This document shows, one piece after another, positions 24,420 through 36,949 of a DNA stretch of 64,000 nt. The position numbers were made by a program, and so were the translations under genes. The stretch comes from Collybia mongolica (taxonomy: Eukaryota; Basidiomycota; Agaricomycetes; Agaricales; Clitocybaceae). The stretch is taken from contig JAAXNY010000008.1 in assembly GCA_013420905.1 (NCBI GenBank), forward strand, positions 2,480,001 through 2,544,000, written 5' to 3'. The notes beneath the pieces are model-generated. The model was not told the DNA's origin. It did not search any database and was given only the letters and a program-made list of their open reading frames with translations. Positions within the stretch are counted from its first letter, which is position 1, and the number at the start of each line of letters is the position of its first letter.

Positions 24420-24749
24420 TCGTATTATCCTGTCATGCTATGCTTCTCCTATGACTATATGGCATGTCTTTCATCTCGCTGGGCGCTTCATTCACCAGGT
24501 ATAAGCATTTCGATGACTTGAAAGTATTAAGAGCATTGTCCCCATGCGAACAAACCTTTCGTCCAAACTCGTCAACAGTAATTAAACATTTGCATATTGA
24601 GAGACTGGTTTGAAGTGCTAGTCATCAAATTCGTGTCTTTTGTTCGATGGTTGGTATGTTGTACATTGATATCATTGCTCTACATCCTTGTAGTTTATAT
24701 CCCCTGCGCTGAAACAAGATGAATGAAAGGTAAAGGAACTCCAGATGAT
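24420..24749. other. Intergenic between convergent genes
   Basis: It contains the 3' flanks of RPL11 (plus) and the hybrid histidine kinase (minus). No gene or repeat is seen. Confidence 0.4.
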
Positions 24750-27700
24750 CTAGGGCGGGGAAGGTCTAACACTGGGTGCGGTCTGAGAATCTTTGGAACG
24801 CTCTACTGCAATCGCCAGCATCTTCTTCAGGTTCCGTTCAAGAACAGGCTTCGTAAGAATACTTTAAGGTGATAAGCATTATGCTTAGGCAAAGTAAATA
24901 ACGCTCACTGATTTACGCCAGCCTCGAGGTACTCCTGTTAATGAAATTAAGGAAAAGCCCGATGATTTACAAAAGCCAACTTACTTTTTGATCATCCAAC
25001 AATGCATTACCTAGCAAGAACTATATGTTAGTATCACAAAGACTTGCGCGAACATCAGCTCCTACCAGTGACCCCGATGACAAAGTCCTGCCTTCCAAGT
25101 TCACGTAGTTTTTTGATCGCATTGAGACCCGACATAACTGGCATCTGATTGTCCATAAAAACAACGCAATATGGGTTTAGATGATTTGGCGCAAACTGCT
25201 CGAGGATAGGACTCGACGTATCACTAGCAGGCAATTTTGGGGCGGAACCTAGTATCATGGCCAAGGCTATTTCCCCATTTTCAGCAGTAGACACAACACA
25301 ACCCATTCGCGTAAGCATGCGCTTCATTAACATTCGGGTAAGGGGGTCATCATCAACTACAAGGACAGGGAGGTTGCCATCAGGGAAGCCACGAGGTTTT
25401 GGTTGGGAGGAGCGCAGTGATGGATATTTAGTGCGGGTCAAAGTCGGGGGTCCGGGTAGGCGTTGGCAAAGATGCTTCAGTGTATCTGACGAGGTCTCCT
25501 TCTCAAGCTCAAATGGACCCGGAAATTCCCCATGAGGTTTGTCGGACCCTGTCTCTTGCTCGGGTGGATACTCCTTACCGGCAGAAAAATCCCCGAGTGT
25601 ACGAGTCGGTACTAGAGAGCCTGAATCAAACCGGGACAGGACGAGCTCGACCGACCCAGCTATGAATTTGCTCCGTGTCAACGATAAACTCTTACAACAG
25701 TAGAGTGACTGACCTTGATCCATGATACTATGAAGGGCAGAACTTGATCGGGTGCGAGTCGAGGCAGACCTTCGAAACGCATTCCGATTCACTGAGTCTA
25801 TCATTCCACTCCCCGAGTCTGAAGGTACAAGGGGCATGGCCGAAACATCAAACATCTGTTCAAGCTGCGTCGTCGAGTCCGCATTGCTTGGGGCTGGAGG
25901 CGCTGTGGGTACAGCAGCCTTGCAACCCACCCCCAGTGCTGGAAGGGCGTGAGTGAAGATGTCGGCCATAGTTTTCGATGTACGTACGTAGCTCCACCCA
26001 GAAAGTTGACCCTTCGCCAAGCTTAGACCTAACACCCAGCCTGCCTCCGCTGAGCTTCACGATCTGTCGCACGAGGGCCAAACCAAGCCCAGTGCCTTTA
26101 CCTCCTATTGTGGAAATTCTCAAAAAAGTAAATAAGGGGAATACAGACAGCCCAAACCTTGGAGACGACCTTGTTCAGTCTGGTTGAAAGCAGCTATAGA
26201 ATATTTAAGTTTTCTGGTGTAGGGGAGATGCGCAACGATCTTAAATACGGACAGAAAAGCCTGCTGTGCACCATGTCCTGGGCTCGAATTCCCCATCCCG
26301 TGTCGGTGACTTCGATGCGGACCACTATCCTCTCTACGATAGATATGGCATCTTGTTCATCCTGAGAGAAATGTTCGACGGTAGGAAGGCTCAAATTTTG
26401 GCTCGATCCTGTAGGGCTTGTTTTTGTTTTTGTTTCTGTTGAAGCTCGGGGATGCGGTGCTGGGAGGACGAGACGGGTTGAGATTGTTAGCTTACCCCCG
26501 GCAGGTGTAAATTTGCACGCATTACTGTTGATTGAAAAAATGAAGTGGTGGTAATGGAGATGTTAAAGCTCTGTTCTCACCTCGCTAAATTGGTAATTAT
26601 CTGCCTCAGCCGAATTTCATCCCCAACGACCACACCCCAAGCAGACTCTCCGCTAGGGTTGTCCTTGAGCCTCCGCTGAATTTCTTCCTCGGTGCAACCT
26701 TGGAATCGGTACGTTGCAAGTCGTGCAATCTACAGTCAATATTTGTTCATTAGGGCCTTTGAAACTAGGAGAACAGAGATTTATCCGAAACACAAACCCT
26801 ATCGATATTTGTATCAAGGTTGATAACGAGTTCCAGGCCACGAGCATTGGTAGCCAGTTGGAGTGGGATGAACATCGAGTGCATTACTTGGTGAAATATG
26901 TAGGGCTAAGTTGGGTAATCAGTAATATACTTCAGTACTTCCAAATGAATACATACCTGAAACACGGATTCCAGACGACCACTGTCCATTCGATTGCTGA
27001 TAAAGATTATGAATGAGTCTCATACCAGGGACAAATGGTTGCTTACAAGTCTAGGACATCGTTGAGGACTACAGAGTGTGTGTGAGTTATATCATACTAG
27101 AGATTGATGCCAAACCTTTCGACATCATGCTAAGGCTCCCTTCCAAGGCGCTGAATTCGATGGCTTGGTCCTTGTCGATGCTTCCAGATGCCTCCATATT
27201 TTGTACGGCCAAAACTATATCTCAATGTTAAAACTTGATGAAGGCTCGACAGTGGATACAGACGTACGAGCAGTGTTAAGGGGAACTCGGACCTGTACTC
27301 ACGGCACGTCAGGATCGTTGCAAGTTCCTACCAATTTATATACTTATCATGGAATACGTAACTGCGGGAACAATTAGAACATGTCAGATAGAATTTCTGG
27401 GATACTCACGATGTAAGTCTGCGTTTCGAATCTGCTGCTTTCCGTTCATTAATCTGGGCCCTACGAGTCCGGTCGAATTGAAGGTTCAGTTGCATTCGGA
27501 GAGTATACAGTCGGCGCGACGACTAGAGAAAGCAGATGAGTTTGAATTCGAGCCTCGCTGACAGGGGCTCAACATTTTCTCGTCGATAATGGATATACAT
27601 AAGAACACCTTGATAAACGATAAAATCAAGAATATCTAAAGCATTGTAAGTGATTGTAGTATTCCACAGCAGATAATTAAACTCACTTCGTGTCCAGCTA

Positions 27701-28981
27701 GCGCGAGTAGGGAGGACAAAGTAGCTAAAGCTGGAGTTGCCGGTGAGTCTCATCATCTGGGAGTGAAATGTAAACGTGCGTACAATATCAGGAATGTACA
27801 TGCCCCAATGAGGGTGGACAACCTTTTCATGCCTGCCCCAAATAGAGCAATGGTCTGCAAGGCGGACGAGTAGCTATCGTTGATTTAGATAATATGTTCA
27901 AGAGCGAAGTTACGAAATTCACTAGAAAGTGGACATGAAATCCTTGGTTCCACACGTAAAAATTGCATAGGACGGTTTGTAGAGACCGCACATCACGAAA
28001 AATATTACCTGGTAAAATGGCCTTGATGCTGTCAATAATGCACGAGGGATAAACTCGATGTTGCTCCGTGCATACCATGACCAGACTGATATGCAGAGAC
28101 ATGTTTGATATACCGTAGCATGGTCCCGAGGAAAATCAAGTGCACAGAATATAATGATCGGAAACGTGAGGGCGGGGGCAATCTAGGTATTATATAAAAA
28201 TTACTCCAAAGTGCACAAAGAACAGTAATGTGGCACTCACGCCGTAGTAGAAAATCTTGTCTGACAAAACCACCGGACCTTGTATAAACGCAACACCTAG
28301 AACCCAATTGGCGATAAAAAACGTAGATGCCCACAACGCCAACCGCTTGGACTGTCCCCATACCTCCTTTTGATGATCTGCCTCTAACTTTGGATCGGGA
28401 AATCGTGAACTAAAGAACTCCATCAGGTACAAGCAGATGTGGTCCCATAGAACTGAGAAGGGTTGACACAAGTTGAGACTGGGCTTGAACTGTTCGTGAA
28501 CACTTGTGGGTGGAGTAATATGCTGGTATCCAGAGTGGTAGCTAATCGAGTCAGCGTCTCCTTCAGGGCGTATTGACGTCCCAGAATCATCAGTCCAGGA
28601 CCGGTCAACGACGATTTCGTCCACTATCACTTGATCACTCGGAGTTACCGCGTCATGACATTCTTCGTCAATGTCCCCCGATACTGAGTGGGTACTATAG
28701 CGTTCCTCGCCTATCCCTGTTGGCACTACAGACGACTCTAAGGGTATTCCTGACGCCTCCTGCCGCCTTTGCTCAAGACGTGCCCATTTTGTGGCGAGAA
28801 CATTCAAGACGTTGAGCGGTTTCCAGGGGACGGAAGATGGCTTTTGGACGGCAGGCGGTGGGAGGTCAGTTGTTGATCTTCCAAAGAGCGGTGCATTTGG
28901 ACTTTTCGTGTCGCCCGTGGGCCCCAACATGTCTTCTTCTCGGCCAGGAGACGTTGTGACAGAATGTGCCCAAAAGGTCAT
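24750..28981 (-). CDS. Membrane-anchored hybrid histidine kinase (paralogue 1)
   Basis: A sensor kinase that should autophosphorylate on His and pass the phosphate to its own receiver Asp, then to an HPt protein. The start MTFWAHS (28981) aligns with MPFWSVQ in the paralogue at 61744; an upstream in-frame ATG is at 29008. Order: cytosolic Ser/Thr-rich N-terminus with [10 protein letters not shown], several TM helices (28360-27600), HisKA, ATPase and receiver. The HisKA reads [25 protein letters not shown] over several exons. The ATPase has [10 protein letters not shown] (N-box), VTDTGWGI (D-box) and GTGLGLALV (G-box). The receiver has [17 protein letters not shown] and LTKPV, so all phosphotransfer residues are present. 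It ends PSVRPSPP, with the stop at 24750-24752. The intron right after the catalytic His appears to be AT-AC (27295-27347). The stimulus is unknown. Confidence 0.85.
27295..27347 (-). other. Apparent 53-nt AT-AC intron inside the HisKA box
   Basis: On the minus strand the exon ends TTCCATG and the intron would run ATAAGT...GTGAGTAC, with the next exon starting AGGTCCGAG. Only these borders restore [11 protein letters not shown], which the paralogue encodes without an intron at that site. None of the GT-AG pairings I tried keeps this frame. The 5' end equals a normal GTAAGT donor with G1 changed to A, and CCTGAC near the 3' end could be a branch site. A damaged intron in a decaying gene is the other reading. 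Confidence 0.55.
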
Positions 28982-29008
28982 GTTGACGGGTAAAGGGGGA
29001 AGCGACAA

Positions 29009-29561
29009 GAGGGGGTCATCGATCGGCTACCCCAACCGCGTAAGTTATCCCCCGTCCATGTATGAAACCGAGATGTTTAAAATTTGAAACCTCGGCCAAT
29101 TGTCCTGCGTTATGAGCTAGGCTTAGCAGACAATACACAGGTAGATGACTTACTAAAGCCTCATCGTAGATTTATCCTAGCCTTTAGCCATCTTTGAGTC
29201 CAGTGGGTTTTAAGGATGAAGCTTCACGACCGCAGAAGGGTTTGATATGTACGGTTTGGGTATGTGATCGAGCTTATTTCTTCCAGTGAAGGATTCGGCC
29301 CTTCGTTGTTCTTTTCCGGTAGGTTTGATCCGCTACTCATTCTCCGATGTGGTGCACGATGATCGCCGTCTTTTTGCTAGATAATCACCTCGATTGACCA
29401 CCAGACTATCTGCTGTGGATATAACAGCGACGGAAAGTAAAATATATTCGGTACAACGTCAAAACGACATAGATGACTATAGCAACGTGCAGCACAGCTG
29501 CTATCGCTTGGATATTAGATTACCATCTAGCTAATACTACAGTGGAATTCTCATAATGGAA
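29009..29561. promoter_or_regulatory. Upstream region of hybrid histidine kinase
   Basis: About 550 bp between the kinase start and the ATPase stop, both minus strand. No gene is seen; it should hold the kinase promoter. Confidence 0.35.
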
Positions 29562-32500
29562 CTATCGGGAACGTACAGGTTCTTTGTAAGTCTTGAGTAA
29601 GAGAGAGCTACAGACAACCGAGACAGAGCTATGGCACCAAACGTCAGTTAAAATACAATGATCACGAATAAGCCAGGTGCTCACGAAAGTGCCATAGCCA
29701 ATGATGCCCATACAGGGTTGAGACGAGCGTGCCCTGCGGGATATATTACGCCAGCCGCGATTGGTAGTGCAGCCATGTTATAACAGAGTGCCCATAGCTG
29801 TAAAGCCGTGCGTTAGCCATGTACTGGTTGAATGATGAAATTTCTCACGAAATTGAATTTGACGCGGTTAATGATACGGCGAGAGAGATCGTGGAGCGTG
29901 ACCAAACTTCGGAGATCGGATGACAGAAGGACAAAGCTTGCTGTCGAAATTGCAACATCACCTGGCGTAATTGTAAATCAGGTCATTATACAGGTCGAGT
30001 TTATGTTTGAGCTCACTTCCAGACCCTATAGCGATACCAATATCCGCAACAGCCAGAGCCTATACGAATGTGCGTTAGGGTCTGATACATATAAGCGGTT
30101 ATAGATAACGTACCGGAGCATCATTTATGCCATCTCCAACCATGGCTACGACAGTGCGAAGGTTGTCTGGCGGTTGGGCTTCATTTACCTTCGACCTCGA
30201 GCTCCCTTGCTGGAGTTCTCCAACTTTTTGAGACTATGATAATGGTGAGTCTTTCAAACGTCTTGAAAAATAGTCCTTACTTTTTCATGGGGGAGAACGC
30301 CCGCGATGACGTTGGCAGCAGGGATGCCAACGGCTCTTGCAACAGCGGAGGCAGTTGTGAAATTATCACCAGATATCATCCACGTATTGATACCTTTCGC
30401 TTGAAGTTGGCTGATCACTTCTGAGGCCTCTGGTCGAAGGGGATCTGTGACTGCGAAGGCGGCAGCAATTCGAAAGACTTCGTCCTCCTCCCCCTTGGTG
30501 GCCAGTAGCACAACGCTTTTCGCAGCAAGCTTCCATACTTCCAGGGCTCTCGACAAATCTGAATCGACAGTGGCACCATGATCTTGCATCCAAACTTCGT
30601 TGCCAATGATAGCAGAAGAACGTAGGTTTTCAAAGTAGGCTTTCAGACCTTTGCCAGCGGTTTCCTCGAAACCAGAACCGGGCTGATGGGTAGAATCCCG
30701 GCAGTAGTGGCGGATAGCAATAGCCAATGGATGAGAGGAGGCAGATTCCAACTCCGCAGCAATACCGAAAATCGTGTCCTTGGGTAAAGCACTCGCAGGT
30801 ACAATTTCGCAGTCAGAAACACGGGGTTCCCCGCCTTCTGTCAAAGTACCTGTCTTGTCGAAAACAACCAAGTCTACCTGTGACATCTCTTGAAATGCCT
30901 CTCCACCTCCACGCGCCAGAATTCCAAATTTTGCTGCGAGTCCCAGGCCAACTAGCAAGGCGGTAGGCGCGGCCAATCCAATCCCACATGGACATGCGAT
31001 GACAAAGACCGCAATGGCGAACTGCAATGACCATACGGCTAGAAGAGACATCCAATCAGTTATCGCACTACAATTTAAGTATCATAACGTACGCCAGCCT
31101 CCAATCTCAATATCTAGATAGTCAGGAGGTAGGACGCCCGTGAGACCCAGCACCAACCATATCACCCAAGTAGTAATGGCCAGGAGCGTTACAGCAGGTA
31201 CGAAATAGCCAGTGATGATATCGGCAACTCGTTCAATAGGAGCCCGACGAGTCTGGCCTTCCCGTACAACCTTCAGAATATTGTCGAGCCTGTAATCCAT
31301 CAGATTACGTGAGAGTAAGTCATTATAAAACCTTACATGGTCCTTCCACCAATTGCATCAACTCGTATATGTACCATCTGACCCTTGTTAATAGTGCCGA
31401 GATATACTTTGTCTCCATCGCTCTTTTTGATGAGTTTCGACTCGCCAGTCAACGAACTCTCATCAAAGGCACCCTTCTCGCCCGGTACGATTACACCATC
31501 CGCGGGGGGGCTAGCGCCAGTCTGGACACGAACAATGTCTCCTACTTCCAAGAGATCAACAGATGTTCGCTCAATCCTTGAGCCGGGTGTTGTCGAGTAC
31601 AAAGCTTGTTCAGAATCTGAACCGCCTTTCTCTAGATCTCCACTACTTGAAGTCGGGGAGAGGGAAATGGAGTATTCCCCTGACGATTTCGGAACTAGAA
31701 GTAGAGCATCTGCCGGACGGAGCGAAGCAAGGGCAGATATCGCATCCGCAGTTCGGGCTTTACTGTAAGACTCCAAGAAGCGGCCTGGAATCAATACTGT
31801 CAACCCTTTTTCAAGCTGACCAGCGAATTGAGAACTGACCAGCGAGAAGAAACATAGTTAGAAAAACCACAGAATCAAAATACGTAGTGGAATCCCCCAT
31901 TCCACGGGGGGGAGCCCTGGATGCTAGGCCCAAAAGGCCGATGGAGGCGAAGTACGCGACGGAAACGCCCGTGGATACCAACATATTCATGCTTCCAAAG
32001 CGAATGAAGCGTTTCAAGTATGGCGTGGGGCTTCCTGGCCGCCACAAAGAATATATTTCCTTGATACTGCGCCTGTGAAAGATTCCAGCACTGTAAAACA
32101 TGACGGGCGTTGCCATGAAGAAGAGTGCCCATTCACTCCTAGAAACATTGCCGACCCACATTGGCTGCATGAGGAAAGCCTTAATAGGGTCACCATCCTT
32201 AACCAACGTCATATATACGATTCCGATGATAAATGTTGGAATTGCAACAATGAAGGAGAATACGAGACGGAATAAAAGGTGCCGTTGTTCTCGAAGTTGC
32301 ATAGCCTTGGACAACTCTTCCAGAGTTGGAGGATGAAAGACACTGACGTGAAAGGCGGGGGAATTCGAAGACGCAATAGATGCCATAATGGTGCGGATTG
32401 ATAATGACGGAAGATCGGGATGATATGAAATTGTTACGACAGGGTCCGCGACACTCGTGAGGGGTTTAACGACAGTGATTCGGTTTCCAAGGCCTTCTAA

Positions 32501-33313
32501 GGCAGACATTACTTTTGATGGACAATCCCTGGAAGGAACAGTGAGATATAATTTTTTGTATGATTAACAGATAACTGACTGGGAAAACATCCCATCGACC
32601 TTCAGAGAAATAACCCGCTTCGCTTCGTGGGCTTTATTCTCAGAGGTCGTACGGACAGGGTCTACATTGACGACCTTAGCTTCAAACCCACAGTTTTCAA
32701 TAGTTTCGCTAACAACGTCGACTAGATCTAGGGAATCCACAATGACCTTAGCGGAACCATCGATGAGGCTCACAGCGGTGTGCGACACTCCTTGAATTGC
32801 TGAAACCATATCCGTAATCGTGTTTGAACAAGAGGAACATGTCATCCCGCCGACAGATAGTGCGACCATGTGCTGGACCATCGGCATGTTTTCTTGAGGT
32901 TGAGGGCCCTCGGGACTTGAAAATTCGGGTTTTCCTTCCTGCTGGCACAAAAGACATTGGTTGACGTGTTTCTGATTCATCTCGGTTAAGGAGGAAAAGT
33001 TCCCATGTAGTTCATCTGACGTTGCTCCCACAACATCAAACCCCGCATCAAGCAGAGCGGTTCGAACCACCGTGGGGGAAAGACCTTCTGGATGATGTAC
33101 AGTCACAGACTGAAGCGATATGGACGCTTCAACAGATAGTGGCCGAGGCGTAAGTAACGCCAAACATTTATCGACTGTCTGCACACAGCTATGTTCAAGT
33201 TAGGGTGGCACTAGAGTAAAATGTGTTACTTTATCGTACCTGCTGCAATGGAGGTTGGAGATGCGAGCAACAGTGACGGAGTAACCAAGACTTGAATTAT
33301 ATTTACCCTCCAT
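29562..33313 (-). CDS. Copper-transporting P1B-type ATPase (Ccc2/ATP7-like)
   Basis: Pumps Cu(I) into the secretory pathway to load cuproenzymes. Exon 1 starts MEGKYNSSLGYSV and joins exon 2 across a 51-nt intron (33189-33239) to give the first metal-binding site, LHCSSCVQTVDKC. A second HMA has GGMTCSSCSNTI. A third, after the next intron, reads VDGMFSQDCPSKV, where relatives have CxxC. The core follows: TM helices, the actuator motif SLTGES, CPC in TM6 (ACPCGIGLAAPTALLVG), phosphorylation site DKTGTLTEGG, the SSHPLA nucleotide-binding motif, ISGDN, and the hinge MVGDGINDAPALAVADIGI. The end reads MALSSVSVVCSSLLLKTYKE, with the stop at 29562-29564. Apart from the SxxC site, every catalytic motif is intact. 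Confidence 0.9.
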
Positions 33314-34657
33314 TTAGAAAACCGCAGTTCAGTTCGAAAAGACAGGCAGTCTTCACAGGGGTAAACTGGTGAAAGAAGCGGGCTGTGGAGTGAGGAAACC
33401 TGCTAGGATCAAACGTAGGGTCCATGATGAATGAAGTGCTTTTAAAGCAGACGGCGGTATTGAAGACTTGAATCCGGAGTATTATTGGCTCCTTCAAAAA
33501 ATAGCTCATAGTGAGTGCTGTCAGATTTAGACTAACAGGAATGTCGCACAAATGACTCACGTCACGTGCCAATTCTAGATGTGGGAAGGAGCCGGAGGTA
33601 TTTGGACAGTCTAACCGAAATTAGATTAACAATATGATTATTAACACCTGCATGCAACACCGACATAGGGTATGGAAAACGAAATGGGGATGCTCTATGC
33701 CCAGAAACAGGTGAGATTTACGGAATTAAACGTTTTAGGCATGCTGCATGTCAGCACGAGTACAAACTGATGTCGATAAAACGCATTACTTTATGTCATT
33801 GATGTCAGGGTAGAAATATCCAACCTCAAACTTCGAACCCGGTTCTTGTCGGACAGAGGCGCGGCTATATTTTGTTCCGTGGCCTGGTTTTCTGTCATCC
33901 TGTTTCCACGAGACCGATTAAGAAGGGCCATCTGGATATTTTGGTCCCCCGAAAAGTCCTCGCTGCACTCAAGCTCCATCTTCACTAGGTCATATCCACC
34001 ATATTCACTAGGTCGTATTCATCATCATCGACAAGGTCATATGCCGATGACCCAATGTATCGTACGATTCGAGAACAGACCTACTTCCGTACGGTCATGT
34101 TTACTCAGCAACAACATAGGGGGGAACAGTATCGGAATAGTGTGCAAGATGGTTGAGTTGACAAAGGACGAAAATAGTAAGCCTGGATACACACTGGCTC
34201 CATCCCTGATGGACTGCAAGAGCCAGAGTTAAATGCTCCAAGCACTGTTATATTCGGTGTTTGTGCGATGGTTACCAAGGCAAGATGCAAGACCATGAAG
34301 GAAATCCTGATATGCTTGGTCGACAGAGTATAAGGATCTATTGAAGCGTTGAAGTTAAAGTCTGTCGGCTGATTCTCGGGTTTCGAGATTTGGCTTAGAT
34401 GTGGCATTCTCATCTCATCCGGAATGAAATTTTACTCGAATCTCTCTGGATAAATCCATCTTCTATGTCAAACTCTGGTACCTTTCTTGCGTCAACGATC
34501 CTCTCGACGAACTTTACTCTGTATCCGTTGCTTAGATGGTTATTCCGGATTATCTCAAAATCTCCACTCCAAAATGAGTAGAAATTTCAAGAGATGATAG
34601 ACCGAAAGTCGAGAGTGATTGTAACCAATAAATAAAGGTATACATAAATTCATACAA
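33314..34657. other. Intergenic, 1.3 kb without a supported gene
   Basis: It contains the ATPase promoter and the 3' flank of the nitronate monooxygenase gene. Overlapping open frames at 33846-34232 (+) and 34105-34413 (-) have no recognisable domain. A degenerate repeat of about 23 bp (TTCACTAGGTC...) occurs two to three times at 33981-34045. Confidence 0.4.
33981..34045. repeat. Degenerate 23-bp tandem repeat
   Basis: TTCACTAGGTCATATCCACC at 33981 recurs as TTCACTAGGTCGTATTCATC at 34004, and more weakly as TCGACAAGGTCATATGCC at 34028. It is noncoding. Confidence 0.6.
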
Positions 34658-36258
34658 TTATAGTTTTGACTTTGCACTCGTCTTCACCAACGACCCACCA
34701 TGTTGGAGCATACGGGCTGCCTCCTCTACCATATTTTCAACGATGACCTTCGCAGGAAGGACTTCGTCAATAAGCGCCGAAACTTTTCCCATGAGCCACG
34801 GTCTACCACAGAGTCAGTACAAAAACAAAAAGTCAAGATTGGTCAATCTTACCGTCCCTCAACAGATTTTTCAGGATGCTTCTCAAGCTCCGCGTAGTGT
34901 GGTATGACACCTTTGGATGTCAATTCTTTAATCTCTGCTTGTCGGTTTGTTTCCCTGACGTGGATGTGACGGTTGATGATCGAAGTTTGGTCAAAAAAAT
35001 GACACATACCAATCTGCTACGTAGGGAGTTTTCCGTACTCTCAGAGGTCGGCCAGTAAAGATGAGGGTTGTGATGGCATCATCAAATCCAGCGCTCAGGA
35101 TGAGATCCTTGTGAATCTTCGGGGCCCCTGCTTCGACAGCTGCAACAAAACGCGTCCCAACCCCTAGATAACATCAGTTAGATCTTTCCGACACAATTCC
35201 AAAATATTACTCACAGACAGCTTGTGCACCCCACATCAGGTTTGCTGCCAGCCCTCTACCATCATAAACTGCTCCTGCGCCAATAACGTAAACAGGCTTC
35301 CCTGTCAAAGGTGACTTATAGCCTTTAACGGCATCCACACAAGCAGGAATGAGGACGCTCGCTGGCGTATCTCCCGTGTGTCCTCCACCTTCCCCTGCTT
35401 GAGCGCAGATAATGTCAACACCCACATCGAGTGCCTTCTGGACGTGCTTCGGATGGCCGACCATGTTCATAACGGGGATGCCAGCTTTGTGAAGCTTCTC
35501 GACGATTTCCTTAGGAGGAACGCCGACGGCACAGACAAAAAGTGCCGTTTTCTCGTCGATAATGACATCGATAAGTTCCGGAAGCTGACCTTTGGTGTAG
35601 TCGAACTGAGGGTAGCGGATGTAATTAATACTTCAATTTAGTATGATGAATCTTACGTTTGTCTTCCTAGCGTTTCCTCCGACCTGGGGTATCAGAAGAT
35701 CTACACCAAAGGGCGCGTTCTTATTGTGAAGGTCTGCCTTCACAGCTTGTATCTAGTAGAAAGCTGTTGAGCTGGGGACTCTCGCCGCATTTACGACCTT
35801 GTGGTCAAGCAGTTAAGGGGAACAGAACTCACTTGCTGACGGAGAATCTTTGGCGTATAGCCTAAACCACCGATCACACCGAGCCCCCCTGCATTTGTAA
35901 CTGCCGCAGCAAGCTCCGGCCCAGCTGCGACGTTCATGCTTCCAAAATTTACGTGTCAACAGAGGGAGGAGTCAAACGAAAGTTGAACGTGAACATACCC
36001 AGCGAGCAGGATGGGATGCTTGATACCAAAATACTCTGTTATAGGGGTTTGGATGACTGACATGGCTGCTCCAAATGTGGGGGAGAAAACACCAGATGGT
36101 GAAGAAGACGTGGGATTGGCTGTGGATTTATAGTCAAGTTCCTCATGATAAGGAAGTTCGCCAAGGGAGGTGAATCCGTTCGGGTATCTAGGCATGCCGG
36201 TCCCGGTTTGAACGGATGCTGGTTCGAAGCTTGTGGAATGTCGGACCTTTGTGGTCAT
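34658..36258 (-). CDS. Nitronate monooxygenase / 2-nitropropane dioxygenase-like flavoprotein
   Basis: FMN enzyme family that oxidises alkyl nitronates. A non-conserved N-terminal extension of about 65 residues comes before AAMSVIQTPITEYFGIKHPI, where the TIM barrel begins. Later exons give NVAAGPELAAAVTNAGGLGV, TPKILRQQ, PFGVDLLIPQVGG, IPVMNMVGHPKHVQKALDVG and then AQAGEGGGHTGDTPASVLIP, which holds the conserved catalytic-region His. FMN phosphate-binding Gly residues appear in VIGAGAVYDGRGLAANLMWG and GTRFVAA. The C-terminus includes PWLMGKVSALIDEVLPA, and the stop is at 34658-34660. The barrel motifs look complete. The extension could be a targeting or regulatory part, or the true start may be the internal ATG of MSVIQT. 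Confidence 0.85.
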
Positions 36259-36949
36259 ATATGCCTTTGATCAGTTGCTGATGTGCCAACGAACGACGCG
36301 TCAAATCGACTGTGCCAGTACAAGATACCAGAAATCATCATATGTATTGTAGTTCGAGTTCGAGATATAGATCCAATGCCAATACACCCAATTCGTCATA
36401 TCGTGTTGGACAACGCTCTCTCGGCTTCAATCGTTTCAGTAGTACCGGCGACTCAGAGAACAATCACGGAAATATTTCTACGATGGCGGATGCAAGACCC
36501 ACTGCGGCCTATACTTATATAAGATATTCGCTCTCGCGCGAATGATGTCAATTCGTGTTGAGCATTGACATCACTCGCAACTCATCGCTAGATCCTGCGC
36601 CTGATGGCTGTCACAATGTGCGGTAAAGTCTGTCGTCCGAGAACCCCGCAGTTGAACACTCGAAACCCAGCTAGTTAGTGTTCAAGGTCAGACACTCGTC
36701 CAGAACAGCCCGCGCTTGCTAGCAATGGAGATAATTGAAGTGTTATGAATGGCTTCTCCTATTATAGGGTATAATAGTATTGAACAGCCCACTGCATTGG
36801 TTATGTGGAGGTGCGGTATGTTGGATGGGTGTGGTATTATATGTGCGTGTCATGAAAGCGAAGCGATGAGCAGCAAGCAGGAAAGGGAAGATTATCCATA
36901 ATGCGTAAACGAAGTATAAATGAAAGGTATATTGCCTTGTTAGGCAGAT
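36259..36949. promoter_or_regulatory. Upstream region of the nitronate monooxygenase gene
   Basis: About 690 bp without a supported gene. It should contain the promoter of the downstream minus-strand enzyme gene and the 3' flank of the coiled-coil gene. No operator was recognised. Confidence 0.35.
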
